Positions 13,616 through 20,206 of a DNA stretch of 20,206 bases are shown here, in pieces. Source of the DNA: Pancytospora philotis. Taxonomy: Eukaryota > Microsporidia. Position numbers and translations under genes: made by a program. The notes under the pieces are model-generated. The model searched no databases. It was not told the origin of the DNA and saw only the letters and a program-made list of their open reading frames with translations. Numbering within the stretch: the first letter of the stretch is position 1; the number at the start of each line of letters is the position of its first letter. The stretch covers positions 1-20,206 of the forward strand of contig JALRLY010000213.1 in the NCBI GenBank assembly GCA_023647555.1. Direction: 5' to 3'.

Positions 13616-13686
13616 TTCCCATCCGGGAATCGAACCCGGGCCCTAAGAGTGAGAGTCTTAAATCCTAACCACTGGACCAACGGGAA
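13616..13686 (-). tRNA. trnE(CTC): tRNA-Glu (anticodon CTC)
   Basis: 71 nt, a complete cloverleaf without intron. The acceptor is TTCCCGT paired with ATGGGAA (one G-U). The D arm is GTCC-AGTGGTTA-GGAT, the anticodon stem TAAGA/TCTTA with loop CTCTCAC, the variable loop 4 nt, and the T arm CCGGG-TTCGATT-CCCGG. The body matches eukaryotic tRNA-Glu closely, including A box TGGTCCAGTGG and B box GGTTCGATTCC. No CCA is encoded, as usual for eukaryotes. Confidence 0.95.
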
Positions 13687-13824
13687 TAACTAAAAAAATA
13701 CCGATGTACAGGAGAGTCGTACTGTTGAGCTGAATCACGTGAACGCTATGAAAGATATGCCACGGCTCGCTGAGAAAACACTAAACAAACGATACACACC
13801 GCCCATGAATAAATACTTTAGTGC
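13687..13824. other. Spacer between tRNA-Glu and importin alpha
   Basis: No gene was seen. It holds the 5' flank of the tRNA gene and the 3' end of the importin alpha gene (TAAAGTATTTATT on the minus strand). Confidence 0.4.
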
Positions 13825-15396
13825 TCAATGCTCGTCCTCGCCGTCGAAGAAGTCCACGATGATGTTGTACGCCTTCTGGCTGACGACCGTGCTGGCCACG
13901 TCCTGGAGCTCCTCTATCTCGTCCACGACCGAGCAGTCGATCATCGCCTGCACGACGGGGTTGTCGCCGAACCGCGCGCGGATCTTCTCGCCGGCCTCGA
14001 GCGCGTAGCGGAACGCGTCGAGGTGCTGCGCCTGCAGGTCCGGCGTGTTGCTGATCGCCGCGAGGTACGACTGCATGGCCTGGATGATGTTGTTGTCGAG
14101 CAGCGGCTGGAGGCGCTCGGGGAACCGGGAGCAGAAGTGCAGGATGTTGAGGACCGCGTACGAGGCCTCCTTGCGGATGTAGAGCTCGTAGTTGTTGATC
14201 GAGTCGATCAGCAGCGCGACGAAGCCCGCGTCGATGACGTACGCGACCTGCTCGGGCGTGCCGGCCGTCACGTTCGAGAGCAGCCAGCAGATGTCCTTGC
14301 GCAGCCGCGGCAGCTTCTTGGTCTCGTAGTTGTAGAAGACCGTGGGCAGGAAGCTGAGGAAGCCGCCGCTCACGATCACGCCCGTGGCCGCGTCGGAGCC
14401 CGTGACGATGTTGCCGAGCGTGCGGATGATCGGGCAGACCGCGAACGCGGCGATCTTGGCGAGGCTGGCGTCGAAGGGGGGCGCGGCGACCCCGTCGGCC
14501 TCGATGCGCTTCGTGCTGAGGCGCGCGGCGAACGCGCTGAGCAGGTCGTGGCAGCGCCGCATGATCGGCGAGGCGAGGACGGTCTCGGTCAGCTCGGGGC
14601 TCATGTCCACGATGTAGCTGATCGACCAGAAGCAGTCCGAGACCACGTCGGAGTCGTCCAGCATGATGAGCTTCTCGACGACGTTCTCGACGATCTCGAG
14701 CACCTGCGCGGAGGGCGCCGGGCTGCGCCCGCGGCACAGATTCGCCATCAGCCACGTGAGGTTGCGCAGCACGCGGATCTGGTCCTTCATGATGGTGTAG
14801 CGCTCGATGAGCGGCACGATGCGGAACAGCGCGCCGCCGTCGATGATCTTGTCGCGGATCTTCTCGCAGTCGCCGGCCAGGTTGCCCAGCGCCCACACGC
14901 TCTGGTCCACGATCCCGTGGTCCTCGTCGTTGAGCATCGCGATGAGGCTCGGGATGGCCTGCTGGTCCGCGAGGTAGTTCGTCTGCTCGGTGGTCCCCGA
15001 CGCGATGTTCGTGACGACCCACGCGGCCTCTATCTTCGTCTTGTTTATGATCGCAGGCACGGCGTCGCGGAAGCCCGCGTACGCCGCCGTGTCGAGCAGC
15101 TGCACGATCCGCGGGACGACGCCCGAGTCGATCACCGCCTGGATCGGCGGGTTCTCCTCCACGCTCAGGCTGTTCCGGCAGTCGTACACGGCCTTGTACA
15201 CCACCTCGATGCTCGGCGCGTTGAGGCGCTCGTGCAGCTGCGCGAACGCCGCCTCGGCCGAGCGGTCCGCGGCCGCCGCGCGCTTCTTGTTCAGCAGCTC
15301 GTCGGTGCGCTGCCGCCGGATCTCGACCTGCTGGTCCTCGCGCTTCCGCCGCTCCGAGCCGGCGGTGCGGTCGCTAAACATGTAGGAACGCGACAT
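13825..15396 (-). CDS. SRP1: Importin alpha (karyopherin alpha)
   Basis: 523 aa, near the family's usual 530. It binds classical nuclear localisation signals in the cytoplasm and is carried into the nucleus by importin beta. The importin-beta-binding segment is at 16-39 (RRKREDQQVEIRRQRTDELL, then NKKR), very close to yeast Srp1. ARM repeats follow, with the Trp-x3-Asn pairs that line the NLS groove: WVVTNIASGT, WALGNLAGD, WLMANLCRG, then WSISYIVD (Asn lost), LGNIVTGSD and WLLSNVTAGT. The C-terminal tenth repeat and acidic end (FFDGEDEH) correspond to the CAS-binding part. The ATG at 15396 is preceded by AAATTTTTAACCC. Codons end almost always in G or C. The stop is TGA. It serves import of proteins such as the HIRA, PAP and forkhead products in this window. 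Confidence 0.96.
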   Translation of the reverse strand: MSRSYMFSDRTAGSERRKREDQQVEIRRQRTDELLNKKRAAAADRSAEAAFAQLHERLNAPSIEVVYKAVYDCRNSLSVEENPPIQAVIDSGVVPRIVQLLDTAAYAGFRDAVPAIINKTKIEAAWVVTNIASGTTEQTNYLADQQAIPSLIAMLNDEDHGIVDQSVWALGNLAGDCEKIRDKIIDGGALFRIVPLIERYTIMKDQIRVLRNLTWLMANLCRGRSPAPSAQVLEIVENVVEKLIMLDDSDVVSDCFWSISYIVDMSPELTETVLASPIMRRCHDLLSAFAARLSTKRIEADGVAAPPFDASLAKIAAFAVCPIIRTLGNIVTGSDAATGVIVSGGFLSFLPTVFYNYETKKLPRLRKDICWLLSNVTAGTPEQVAYVIDAGFVALLIDSINNYELYIRKEASYAVLNILHFCSRFPERLQPLLDNNIIQAMQSYLAAISNTPDLQAQHLDAFRYALEAGEKIRARFGDNPVVQAMIDCSVVDEIEELQDVASTVVSQKAYNIIVDFFDGEDEH

Positions 15397-15409
15397 GGGT
15401 TAAAAATTT
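15397..15409 (-). promoter_or_regulatory. AAATTT and CCC start signals of importin alpha
   Basis: On the minus strand AAATTTTTAACCC runs directly into the ATG: AAATTT is the complement of 15404-15409 and CCC of 15397-15399. It is one of the clearest examples in the window. Confidence 0.65.
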
Positions 15410-15990
15410 CGAGTGGGTTTCTCGGCTGGGCGGGCTGCCAGTGGATGCTGCTAGCGAGTGCTGCTAGTGTATGAATAGTGGTTGCTGTGTGTAGCATGGG
15501 GAGGATGGTTCTGTTGTATCATGATAAAAGCATGGCGTAGCATTTATCATTGTACGAGCATGGCTCGGCATGGGACTACGGTCGAAGCGTTCATCTTTGC
15601 AGAGGAGCCACGCATCCGGAATAGCTTAGAAGCACTGCTCGACGCTCATATGCAAAGGCAAAATATACGAATGAACTTTAAGTAATGGCTCTTCTTGATA
15701 CTCAATAGCTTGTTCGACGCGCACTATGCTCGCTGCTATTGCTGGGCTGTGTGCATACTGCACCATGGCTCCATCATCATATGTGCTGATCTCCCCTCAG
15801 TCCGCGATCTGATATTCTGATACGCGTTCCAGAACTTCTCCACCAATATCGCTCGGACCGGCACAGCAGGCGCCCCAATAGGGGCGCGCCGCCCGCCAAT
15901 GAGGCGCCCGCGGCAGCTGCTACGTGCGGCACACAAGACACCATCACGCCAGCCCAGCCCCTGTTTCGTTTCTAAAACGTCAACAGTGAT
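15410..15990. other. Divergent intergenic region, no secure gene
   Basis: Spacer between importin alpha (-) and CZIB (+). An ORF of 54 codons (ATG at 15521, stop 15683-15685) has no start signal and no recognised domain, so I do not call it. A perfect 7-bp GC hairpin with AATA loop (GCGCCCC/GGGGCGC, 15870-15887) lies about 130 bases before the CZIB start. No RNA gene was recognised. Confidence 0.45.
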
Positions 15991-16012
15991 TAAAAAAATT
16001 GCAAAATCACCC
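15991..16012 (+). promoter_or_regulatory. AAAATT and CCC start signals of CZIB gene
   Basis: AAAAATTG (up to 16001) and CACCC (CCC at 16010-16012) precede the ATG at 16018 by a few bases. Confidence 0.5.
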
Positions 16013-16017
16013 TTATC

Positions 16018-16539
16018 ATGCGTTTCCAGGTGGACATTACAGGCGACTTCAACAACATCGTGGGGCTGGCGGTGGCCCAGAACTTCTACATAAACATCGA
16101 GTGCGCGAAGTGCCGCACGGCGTACAAAAGCATGCTGACCATCACGGAGGACTCGAAGGAGCAGGTCAAGGTGCGCGGCAACAAGTACAACCTCGAGACG
16201 TACAACCTCGTCGTGAAGTGCCGGCAGTGCGACAGCGAGATGGCCATCAAGCTGCACCGGCCGACGCACACGGTCACCGCGGAGCTCAACGAGAGCTACC
16301 CCGACGAGCAGCGGCACATCGAGCTCTTCCCCGTCGAGAACGGGCGCTGCCACATCTCGACGGTGCAGTCCGACACGGCCGTGCTCGTCGCTGTGGACGG
16401 GCTCATTCTCGACGCCGTCGACACGCACGGGCGGCTGTACGAGAACTGCGACTTCAAGGACCGCGTGCTGGTGGAGGTGGCCGAGAACGGGCAGACCGTG
16501 AGCATCCAGGACTTCCGGATCGCGGTGGCCGAGTTATGA
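16018..16539 (+). CDS. CZIB: CZIB-like CxxC zinc-binding protein (DUF866/UPF0587)
   Basis: 173 aa, against 160 in human CZIB (C1orf123). The family is a conserved eukaryotic single-zinc protein of poorly known function. Two CxxC pairs, C29/C32 (CAKC) and C68/C71 (CRQC), should bind one zinc ion. The order of elements fits the family: an N-terminal strand with LxxITN-like DFNNIVGL, a strand before the first CxxC, a basic KVRGNK loop matching the GG-R-G loop, then the second CxxC and the barrel strands with VDGLILDAVDTHG and FKDRVLVEV. No signal peptide or membrane segment. The codons are strongly GC3-biased like the other housekeeping genes. The stop TGA overlaps ATGA and is followed at once by GTAAATTG. 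The antisense frames are shadows. Confidence 0.85.
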   Translation: MRFQVDITGDFNNIVGLAVAQNFYINIECAKCRTAYKSMLTITEDSKEQVKVRGNKYNLETYNLVVKCRQCDSEMAIKLHRPTHTVTAELNESYPDEQRHIELFPVENGRCHISTVQSDTAVLVAVDGLILDAVDTHGRLYENCDFKDRVLVEVAENGQTVSIQDFRIAVAEL

Positions 16540-16682
16540 GTAAATTGCTCTTCTTATTCTTACTGTTTGTGGAGGAATGGTTGTCATATTTTTGATATTC
16601 TTATTGTTTGTGGAGGAGCGATCATTCTTTTTTGATCATTGCTCCATGAGCCTAAAAACCCGGCTGAGCGATTTGATTGCGA
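16540..16682. repeat. 41-base-period direct repeat and bulged hairpin
   Basis: ATTCTTACTGTTTGTGGAGGA (16556-16576) recurs at 16597-16617 with one change, a 41-base tandem duplication just after the CZIB stop. The end of the second copy starts a hairpin, GGAGCGATCA (16615-16624) with TGATC (16633-16637) and GCTCC (16641-16645), separated by a 3-base bulge. No gene was seen; the whole gene-free stretch is 16540-16877. Confidence 0.55.
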
Positions 16683-16721
16683 GCGCTGTAGCCGAGCCCA
16701 TCCGTGCTCGGCTTTTAGCGC
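16683..16721. repeat. 13-bp GC-rich hairpin, possible small RNA
   Basis: AGCCGAGC (16690-16697) pairs perfectly with GCTCGGCT (16706-16713) around an 8-base loop, and GCGCT (16683-16687) with AGCGC (16717-16721) extends it across a small internal loop. AAGCCGAGCG occurs again just downstream (near 16741). The stem may belong to a snoRNA-like or other RNA, but no box C/D or H/ACA motifs could be placed with confidence. Confidence 0.4.
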
Positions 16722-16865
16722 AGTACAGCTGAATGCAGCCAAGCCGAGCGTGCAGATTCTGCCGTGGCCCTGCCCCTTTTCTTATTCTAGAGTGTATTTA
16801 AAGCCCATCAGCGATATCCTTTCGCCAGCACCACCGCTGCAAGACACACGCACATCCGGCACGCA

Positions 16866-16877
16866 AAATTTTTTCCC
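16866..16877 (+). promoter_or_regulatory. AAATTT and CCC start signals of PP2A gene
   Basis: AAATTTTTTCCC runs directly into the ATG at 16878. TATTTAAAG at about 16795 may be an additional TATA-like element. Confidence 0.65.
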
Positions 16878-17783
16878 ATGATCGAGGAGATAATCGAGAA
16901 GCTGTACAAGTCGCAGGTGCCGACCGAGGCCGAGATCGAGCACATCTGCGAGCTCGCCTCCGAGATCCTCCTGAAAGAGGAAAACGTGGTGAGCGTGCCG
17001 TCGCCCGTCACCGTCTGCGGCGACATCCACGGGCAGCTCTACGACCTCTTCGAGCTGCTGAAGATCGGCGGCGTGCCGCCGTACACGAACTACCTCTTCA
17101 TGGGCGACTACGTGGACCGCGGCTACCACTCGGTCGAGACCGTCGCGTTCCTGCTCTGCCTCAAGATCAAGTACCCGGACCGCGTCTGGCTGCTGCGCGG
17201 CAACCACGAGAGCCGCCAGATCACGCAGGTGTACGGCTTCTACGACGAGTGCGTGCGCAAGTTCGGCAGCTCGAACGTGTGGCGCCTCTTCACCGACCTC
17301 TTCGACTGCCTGCCGATCTCCGCGGTCGTCAACAACGACACGTTCTGCTGCCACGGCGGCCTGAGCCCGTCGTTCGACACGCTCGACCAGCTGCGCAGCA
17401 TCGACCGGCGCGTCGAGGTGCCGCACGAGGGCACGATGTGCGACCTGCTGTGGTCGGACCCCGACGAGATCGCCGGCTGGGGGCAGTCGCCGCGCGGCGC
17501 GGGCTTCACTTTCGGCGCGGACGTGACGGCCGCGTTCAACAAGCGCAACAACCTCAAGCTGATCTGCCGCGCGCACCAGCTCGTCAACGAGGGCTACAAC
17601 TGGAACCACAGCCAGTCGTGCGTCACGATCTTCTCCGCGCCGAACTACTGCTACCGCTGCGGCAACCTCGCGTCGCTGATGGAGATGGACGAGAGCGGCA
17701 ACCGCGAGTTCACGCAGTTCGACCCCTCGCCGACGAAGATCGAGGACTTCTCGGCCTCCAAGATCCCCGACTACTTTTTATAG
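16878..17783 (+). CDS. PPH21: Protein phosphatase 2A catalytic subunit
   Basis: 301 aa, against 309 in animals. A Ser/Thr phosphatase working as heterotrimer with scaffold and B subunits. All metal and catalytic motifs are intact: GDIHG (48-52, D49, H51), GDYVDRG (76-82, D77), RGNHE (107-111, N109 and H110), H159, and RAHQ (231-234, H233), plus [11 protein letters not shown]. The C-terminus is DYFL, the conserved tail whose leucine is carboxyl-methylated and whose tyrosine is a phosphorylation site in known PP2A; this and LRSIDR/EVPHEG point to PP2A rather than PP4 or PP6. The first 20 residues are shorter and more divergent than in animals. Codons end nearly always in G or C. CCC touches the ATG. 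It is followed by a 12-bp GC-rich tandem repeat. Confidence 0.97.
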   Translation: MIEEIIEKLYKSQVPTEAEIEHICELASEILLKEENVVSVPSPVTVCGDIHGQLYDLFELLKIGGVPPYTNYLFMGDYVDRGYHSVETVAFLLCLKIKYPDRVWLLRGNHESRQITQVYGFYDECVRKFGSSNVWRLFTDLFDCLPISAVVNNDTFCCHGGLSPSFDTLDQLRSIDRRVEVPHEGTMCDLLWSDPDEIAGWGQSPRGAGFTFGADVTAAFNKRNNLKLICRAHQLVNEGYNWNHSQSCVTIFSAPNYCYRCGNLASLMEMDESGNREFTQFDPSPTKIEDFSASKIPDYFL

Positions 17784-18122
17784 GCGGGCTGCGAGGCTGG
17801 CTGCGAGGCGCCGGCTCGTTGCCTAGTTAAATACTGTTTAGATGGTGGTTGGTGTCTTTTGCTTGCTCTGCTGGTCATTTTAATGTTGCTGTTTCACTGG
17901 CGGATCCTTTATTGCAATATTATCGAATGCGGTAGCGGTTGCACGCTCTTACCCGACAGTGGTTCTTTTATTGGCGATTGCTGAGACGTCTGTTATACGC
18001 AGAGCCCTTGTACTGCATCCCATGCGTTTTAGACAAGCTTCATTTCTTCGTGAAAAACGACTCCATATAATATTAGACCTAGTGCATAACCTTTTGCTGC
18101 GATTCTCGGCCGCTTCACCGGT
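17784..18122. other. Spacer between PP2A and secreted orphan
   Basis: GGCTGCGAGGCT (17787-17798) is repeated in tandem (17799-17809), directly after the PP2A stop. The rest holds no convincing gene. An out-of-frame CCC-ATG at 18022 opens an ORF that overlaps the following gene, and I reject it. Confidence 0.4.
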
Positions 18123-18158
18123 AAAATTTTCACAACGTCGCGATTTCGATTATTCCCC
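18123..18158 (+). promoter_or_regulatory. AAAATTTT and CCCC start signals of secreted orphan
   Basis: AAAATTTT (18123-18130) lies 28 bases before the ATG, and CCCC (18155-18158) touches it. Confidence 0.6.
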
Positions 18159-19433
18159 ATGCTGGCCGGGGTCCTCCCGTTGCTCTATTACGGCGGCGTG
18201 TGCGGCAAGGGCAGTACCAGTGCGCCCAGAATCACAATGCAAGAGTGTGCCTATTTCGCTGAATTGGGCGTGGCGGGGCTCAGCGTTCTTGAGGATAAGG
18301 TGCTTGACTCGGTCTACAAACGCTGCTCGCAGTACGACTCCCCGGAGATCGGGCGTGGTGTGCTCGATAGCGGCCTGCCGAACGCTGATACGGAGGACAA
18401 AGCGCGCTACGTGGTTCTTTCGGTGCTTGAAAAAGCCGGCCAGCCTGTACTTTTCGCGTGGCTGCTCGGAAAATTCGGCTACGCGGGTTGCCTACTGTTG
18501 CGCAAGCTGTTCAGCGACCTCTTCATTGAGAGTCTCTTCAAACTGCCGGCAGCAAGCGATGACAGTGCATTACGCCAGGAGTTCCGCCGCACGGAGGCGC
18601 GTTGCCGCTACGCATTGGATGGAATCTATCAATTCTTGGAGTGGAGGGTGGTAACGGACGGTAGGAAGGGCCTGCTGCAGCTCGCAGAGAATCGCAACGG
18701 GCAAGATCTGGCGATTTATACACTTAAAGCGATGTTCAGAGAGAAAACAATGACGCTGAGCTCTGCGTTTACGGAGCTGGTGAACTCATGGGCTGATGAT
18801 GCCAACAGGCGTCGCCTTCTGCTCCCCGCCGTCGTCGAGTATATCCAGTTTGTGCTGGAGCTGAACTTCTGTCGCCATACAAAACAAACGGAGCTACGGG
18901 ACTCTATTGTCAGGCATGTGCATAAGTCTTGCGATACCACGCGCGAGTGTTTTGAACTTCTCTATGGATTCTCCTCGCTGCGGTTACGCTCCGCAACGGT
19001 TAATAAGTACATATGCGTAGAGCTGGATGGAGATATCAGCCTGAGCTTCGTGCGCAAATACCTAGCTTACATTCAAACGATGCCGAACACCTTTTCGAAT
19101 GTGAGCAGTGGAGTTTACAATTTCTTTCAGGCTTTGTTGCCGCCCGTGGCCAATTTCCACAACGACGAAAACAGCAAATGGAGGAGCGACCCGGAGCGGT
19201 TCAGACTGATTTCACCGAGGTGGCTGCGGGAAATGTTCGAGGATCTGCGCGACAACGCCGTCCACGAAGGCAGAAGATCCGAGCTCATGCGCAAATACAT
19301 GGCTATGGTAGACGATGAGGTATTCAGCGCCATCATGTTTCCGCTTAAAAGGGAAGAGCGCCCGAAGCTTGCGGATTTCATGCTTGAGCATCGACTGGGC
19401 ACGACGATAGAAAACAAGTATAAGGTAGCTTAA
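18159..19433 (+). CDS. Predicted secreted orphan protein, 424 aa
   Basis: Starts with MLAGVLPLLYYGGVCG, a short but plausible signal peptide, cleaved near residues 15-21. The rest looks like an all-helical globular protein without membrane segments, with nine cysteines scattered rather than clustered and several Leu-rich helices (VLFAWLLGKFGYAGCLLLRK, IQFVLELNF). I recognise no domain. Microsporidia encode many lineage-specific exported proteins, so a secreted, possibly host-directed protein is conceivable but unproven. If the first 20 residues are not a signal, a cytosolic helical-repeat protein would fit equally well. Codon use is clearly less GC3-biased than in the PP2A gene next door, matching the other orphans of the window. 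The start signals are strong. The stop TAA is followed by ACCAGG, not TAAATT. Confidence 0.72.
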   Translation: MLAGVLPLLYYGGVCGKGSTSAPRITMQECAYFAELGVAGLSVLEDKVLDSVYKRCSQYDSPEIGRGVLDSGLPNADTEDKARYVVLSVLEKAGQPVLFAWLLGKFGYAGCLLLRKLFSDLFIESLFKLPAASDDSALRQEFRRTEARCRYALDGIYQFLEWRVVTDGRKGLLQLAENRNGQDLAIYTLKAMFREKTMTLSSAFTELVNSWADDANRRRLLLPAVVEYIQFVLELNFCRHTKQTELRDSIVRHVHKSCDTTRECFELLYGFSSLRLRSATVNKYICVELDGDISLSFVRKYLAYIQTMPNTFSNVSSGVYNFFQALLPPVANFHNDENSKWRSDPERFRLISPRWLREMFEDLRDNAVHEGRRSELMRKYMAMVDDEVFSAIMFPLKREERPKLADFMLEHRLGTTIENKYKVA

Positions 19434-19823
19434 ACCAGGATCGCCGACGCACAGATGTAACTGAGCTACACTAGGAAAAATTAGATATGCTGCAGATCCT
19501 TTAAGCGCTTAGCTGTGTAGTGGCCTGTGCTCGGCAAAATGAACCAAGAACTGGGCAGTAACGAGCACTCTAGGTAATGTTATATACGGTTGCGAATACG
19601 CCCATTTAATACACTGTATACAGGCACTACGGTTATAAGTCGCAGAAACTGGCTGGGTGCAGCGCGATTAAATAAATCGTTGAGTTGTATGGTGTTTTGA
19701 ACGATGAAATCCGTGTCGGCACGTGTATATTCTGCAGATCGGGGGTTGCCGAGTAGCAAGTAATAGCTCTTTCATAAGCAAACACATACTTGATCGCACG
19801 AACAAAACTTGTGAACAGTGAAT
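19434..19823. other. Convergent spacer, no gene seen
   Basis: 390 bases between two orphan genes that face each other. A 10-bp palindrome CTGTATACAG lies at 19614-19623. A D-arm-like stretch on the minus strand near 19460-19480 (TAGCTCAGTTACA) does not extend to a cloverleaf. Nothing else was recognised. Confidence 0.45.
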
Positions 19824-20189
19824 TTAATTATGGAGTTGCGGGTTTCCAGCAACCGCGCCGTCAGCCCTGAGCAGCACCGTATTGAGCTTGCGGATGGCTG
19901 CTGCTCTGTACTTCAAAGAGTGTAACAAAACGTCAAAGCAGACAGCAACGTAATCCTTTTCCTTTTGTAACTCGGAACTCCATATGCGGATACTAGCCAT
20001 ATCTCGACCGCGTATGGCATGCGCGAGCGCACAAAATTTGGCGCCGTAGCACTCTCTCAATGTATCAGCAAAACGGTGGGCAATTTCTATGTGCACGCTG
20101 CAGCAACGCGCCTGTGGAATTGAGTCACACTTGTCAGCGATAGATTCGATTTCTGATTTAGAGTAAGTGAGGGCCGTTATAAGATCCAT
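19824..20189 (-). CDS. Small orphan protein, 121 aa
   Basis: ATG to TAA, 121 aa, six cysteines (C21, C29, C30, C47, C53, C84), no signal peptide or membrane segment. The pattern suggests a helical protein (EIAHRFADTLREC, CFDVLLHSLKYRAAAIRKL). I recognise no family. Upstream, within 17 bases of the window's end, the minus strand reads GGGTATTTTTTATG, partly like the start signals of other genes; the full promoter lies outside. The stop is embedded in AATTAAATTC, the same TAAATT context as at many confirmed genes, which favours a real gene. It could also be the end of a longer gene if an intron lies beyond the edge. Confidence 0.55.
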   Translation of the reverse strand: MDLITALTYSKSEIESIADKCDSIPQARCCSVHIEIAHRFADTLRECYGAKFCALAHAIRGRDMASIRIWSSELQKEKDYVAVCFDVLLHSLKYRAAAIRKLNTVLLRADGAVAGNPQLHN

Positions 20190-20206
20190 AAAAAATACCC
20201 GCAGGC

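Noticed and set aside
13828..15474. 548-codon plus-strand ORF opposite importin alpha
   Set aside because: Antisense shadow; composed mainly of Arg, Val, Asp and Leu runs, while the minus frame has all importin alpha hallmarks.
15521..15685. 54-codon ORF between importin alpha and CZIB
   Set aside because: No start signal, no domain, no context; indistinguishable from chance.
17959..18654. 231-codon ORF overlapping the 18159 orphan, with a CCC-ATG at 18022
   Set aside because: Overlaps most of its length with a 424-codon ORF that has both AAAATTTT and CCCC signals; the translation becomes Arg/Ser-rich shadow-like.
19440..19490. tRNA D-arm-like stretch on the minus strand
   Set aside because: TAGCTCAGTT is present but no matching acceptor, anticodon or T arm could be built.

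Overview
The window looks like nuclear DNA from a very compact eukaryote, most likely a microsporidium or a close relative. All the recognisable proteins are eukaryotic: HIRA/Hir1, histone H2A, poly(A) polymerase, an Hsp110-like chaperone, importin alpha, PP2A catalytic subunit, CZIB, forkhead factors, a SNARE-like protein and an EF-hand protein. No gene shows an obvious intron. Genes alternate strands with spacers of roughly 100-660 bp. Most starts are preceded by an AAATTT-like box and/or a run of C directly before the ATG, the pair of signals known from microsporidian genes. Many stop codons sit in or just before TAAATT. The phylum assignment is an inference from these features, not from rRNA. 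Conserved genes are very rich in G/C at third codon positions, unusual for most sequenced microsporidia.

Layout. 14-2101 (-) is a compact HIRA/Hir1 histone chaperone. 2603-3547 (+) is a secreted cysteine-rich orphan, overlapped at its end by a possible 47-aa membrane microprotein (3522-3665). 3669-4313 and 4679-5248 (+) are two divergent forkhead-like proteins, separated by an unusually hairpin-rich stretch that may encode a structured RNA (4392-4553). 5461-5814 (-) is a divergent histone H2A, with a doubtful basic ORF behind it. 6495-8147 (-) is poly(A) polymerase, divergent from an Hsp110-like chaperone (8490-10550, +) whose upstream region carries two identical heat-shock-element-like palindromes and whose protein ends in a cysteine-rich tail.

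10732-11376 (-) is a predicted type I membrane protein, divergent from a tail-anchored SNARE-like protein, possibly Sec20 (11492-12061, +). 12373-12885 (+) is a signal-anchored proline-rich repeat protein. 13054-13449 (-) is a small calmodulin/myosin-light-chain-like protein, followed by a tRNA-Glu(CTC) gene (13616-13686, -) and importin alpha (13825-15396, -). 16018-16539 (+) is a CZIB/DUF866 zinc protein, 16878-17783 (+) a canonical PP2A catalytic subunit, 18159-19433 (+) a predicted secreted orphan of 424 aa, and 19824-20189 (-) a small orphan.

There is no operon logic. The conserved genes cover core nuclear and cytosolic functions (chromatin assembly, mRNA 3' ends, nuclear import, chaperoning, dephosphorylation). 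They are interspersed with lineage-specific secreted or membrane proteins of lower GC3. No mobile element, CRISPR array or bacterial-type operon was seen. The best leads are the multi-hairpin locus, the Hsp110 gene with its promoter and tail, and the shared start and stop signals.
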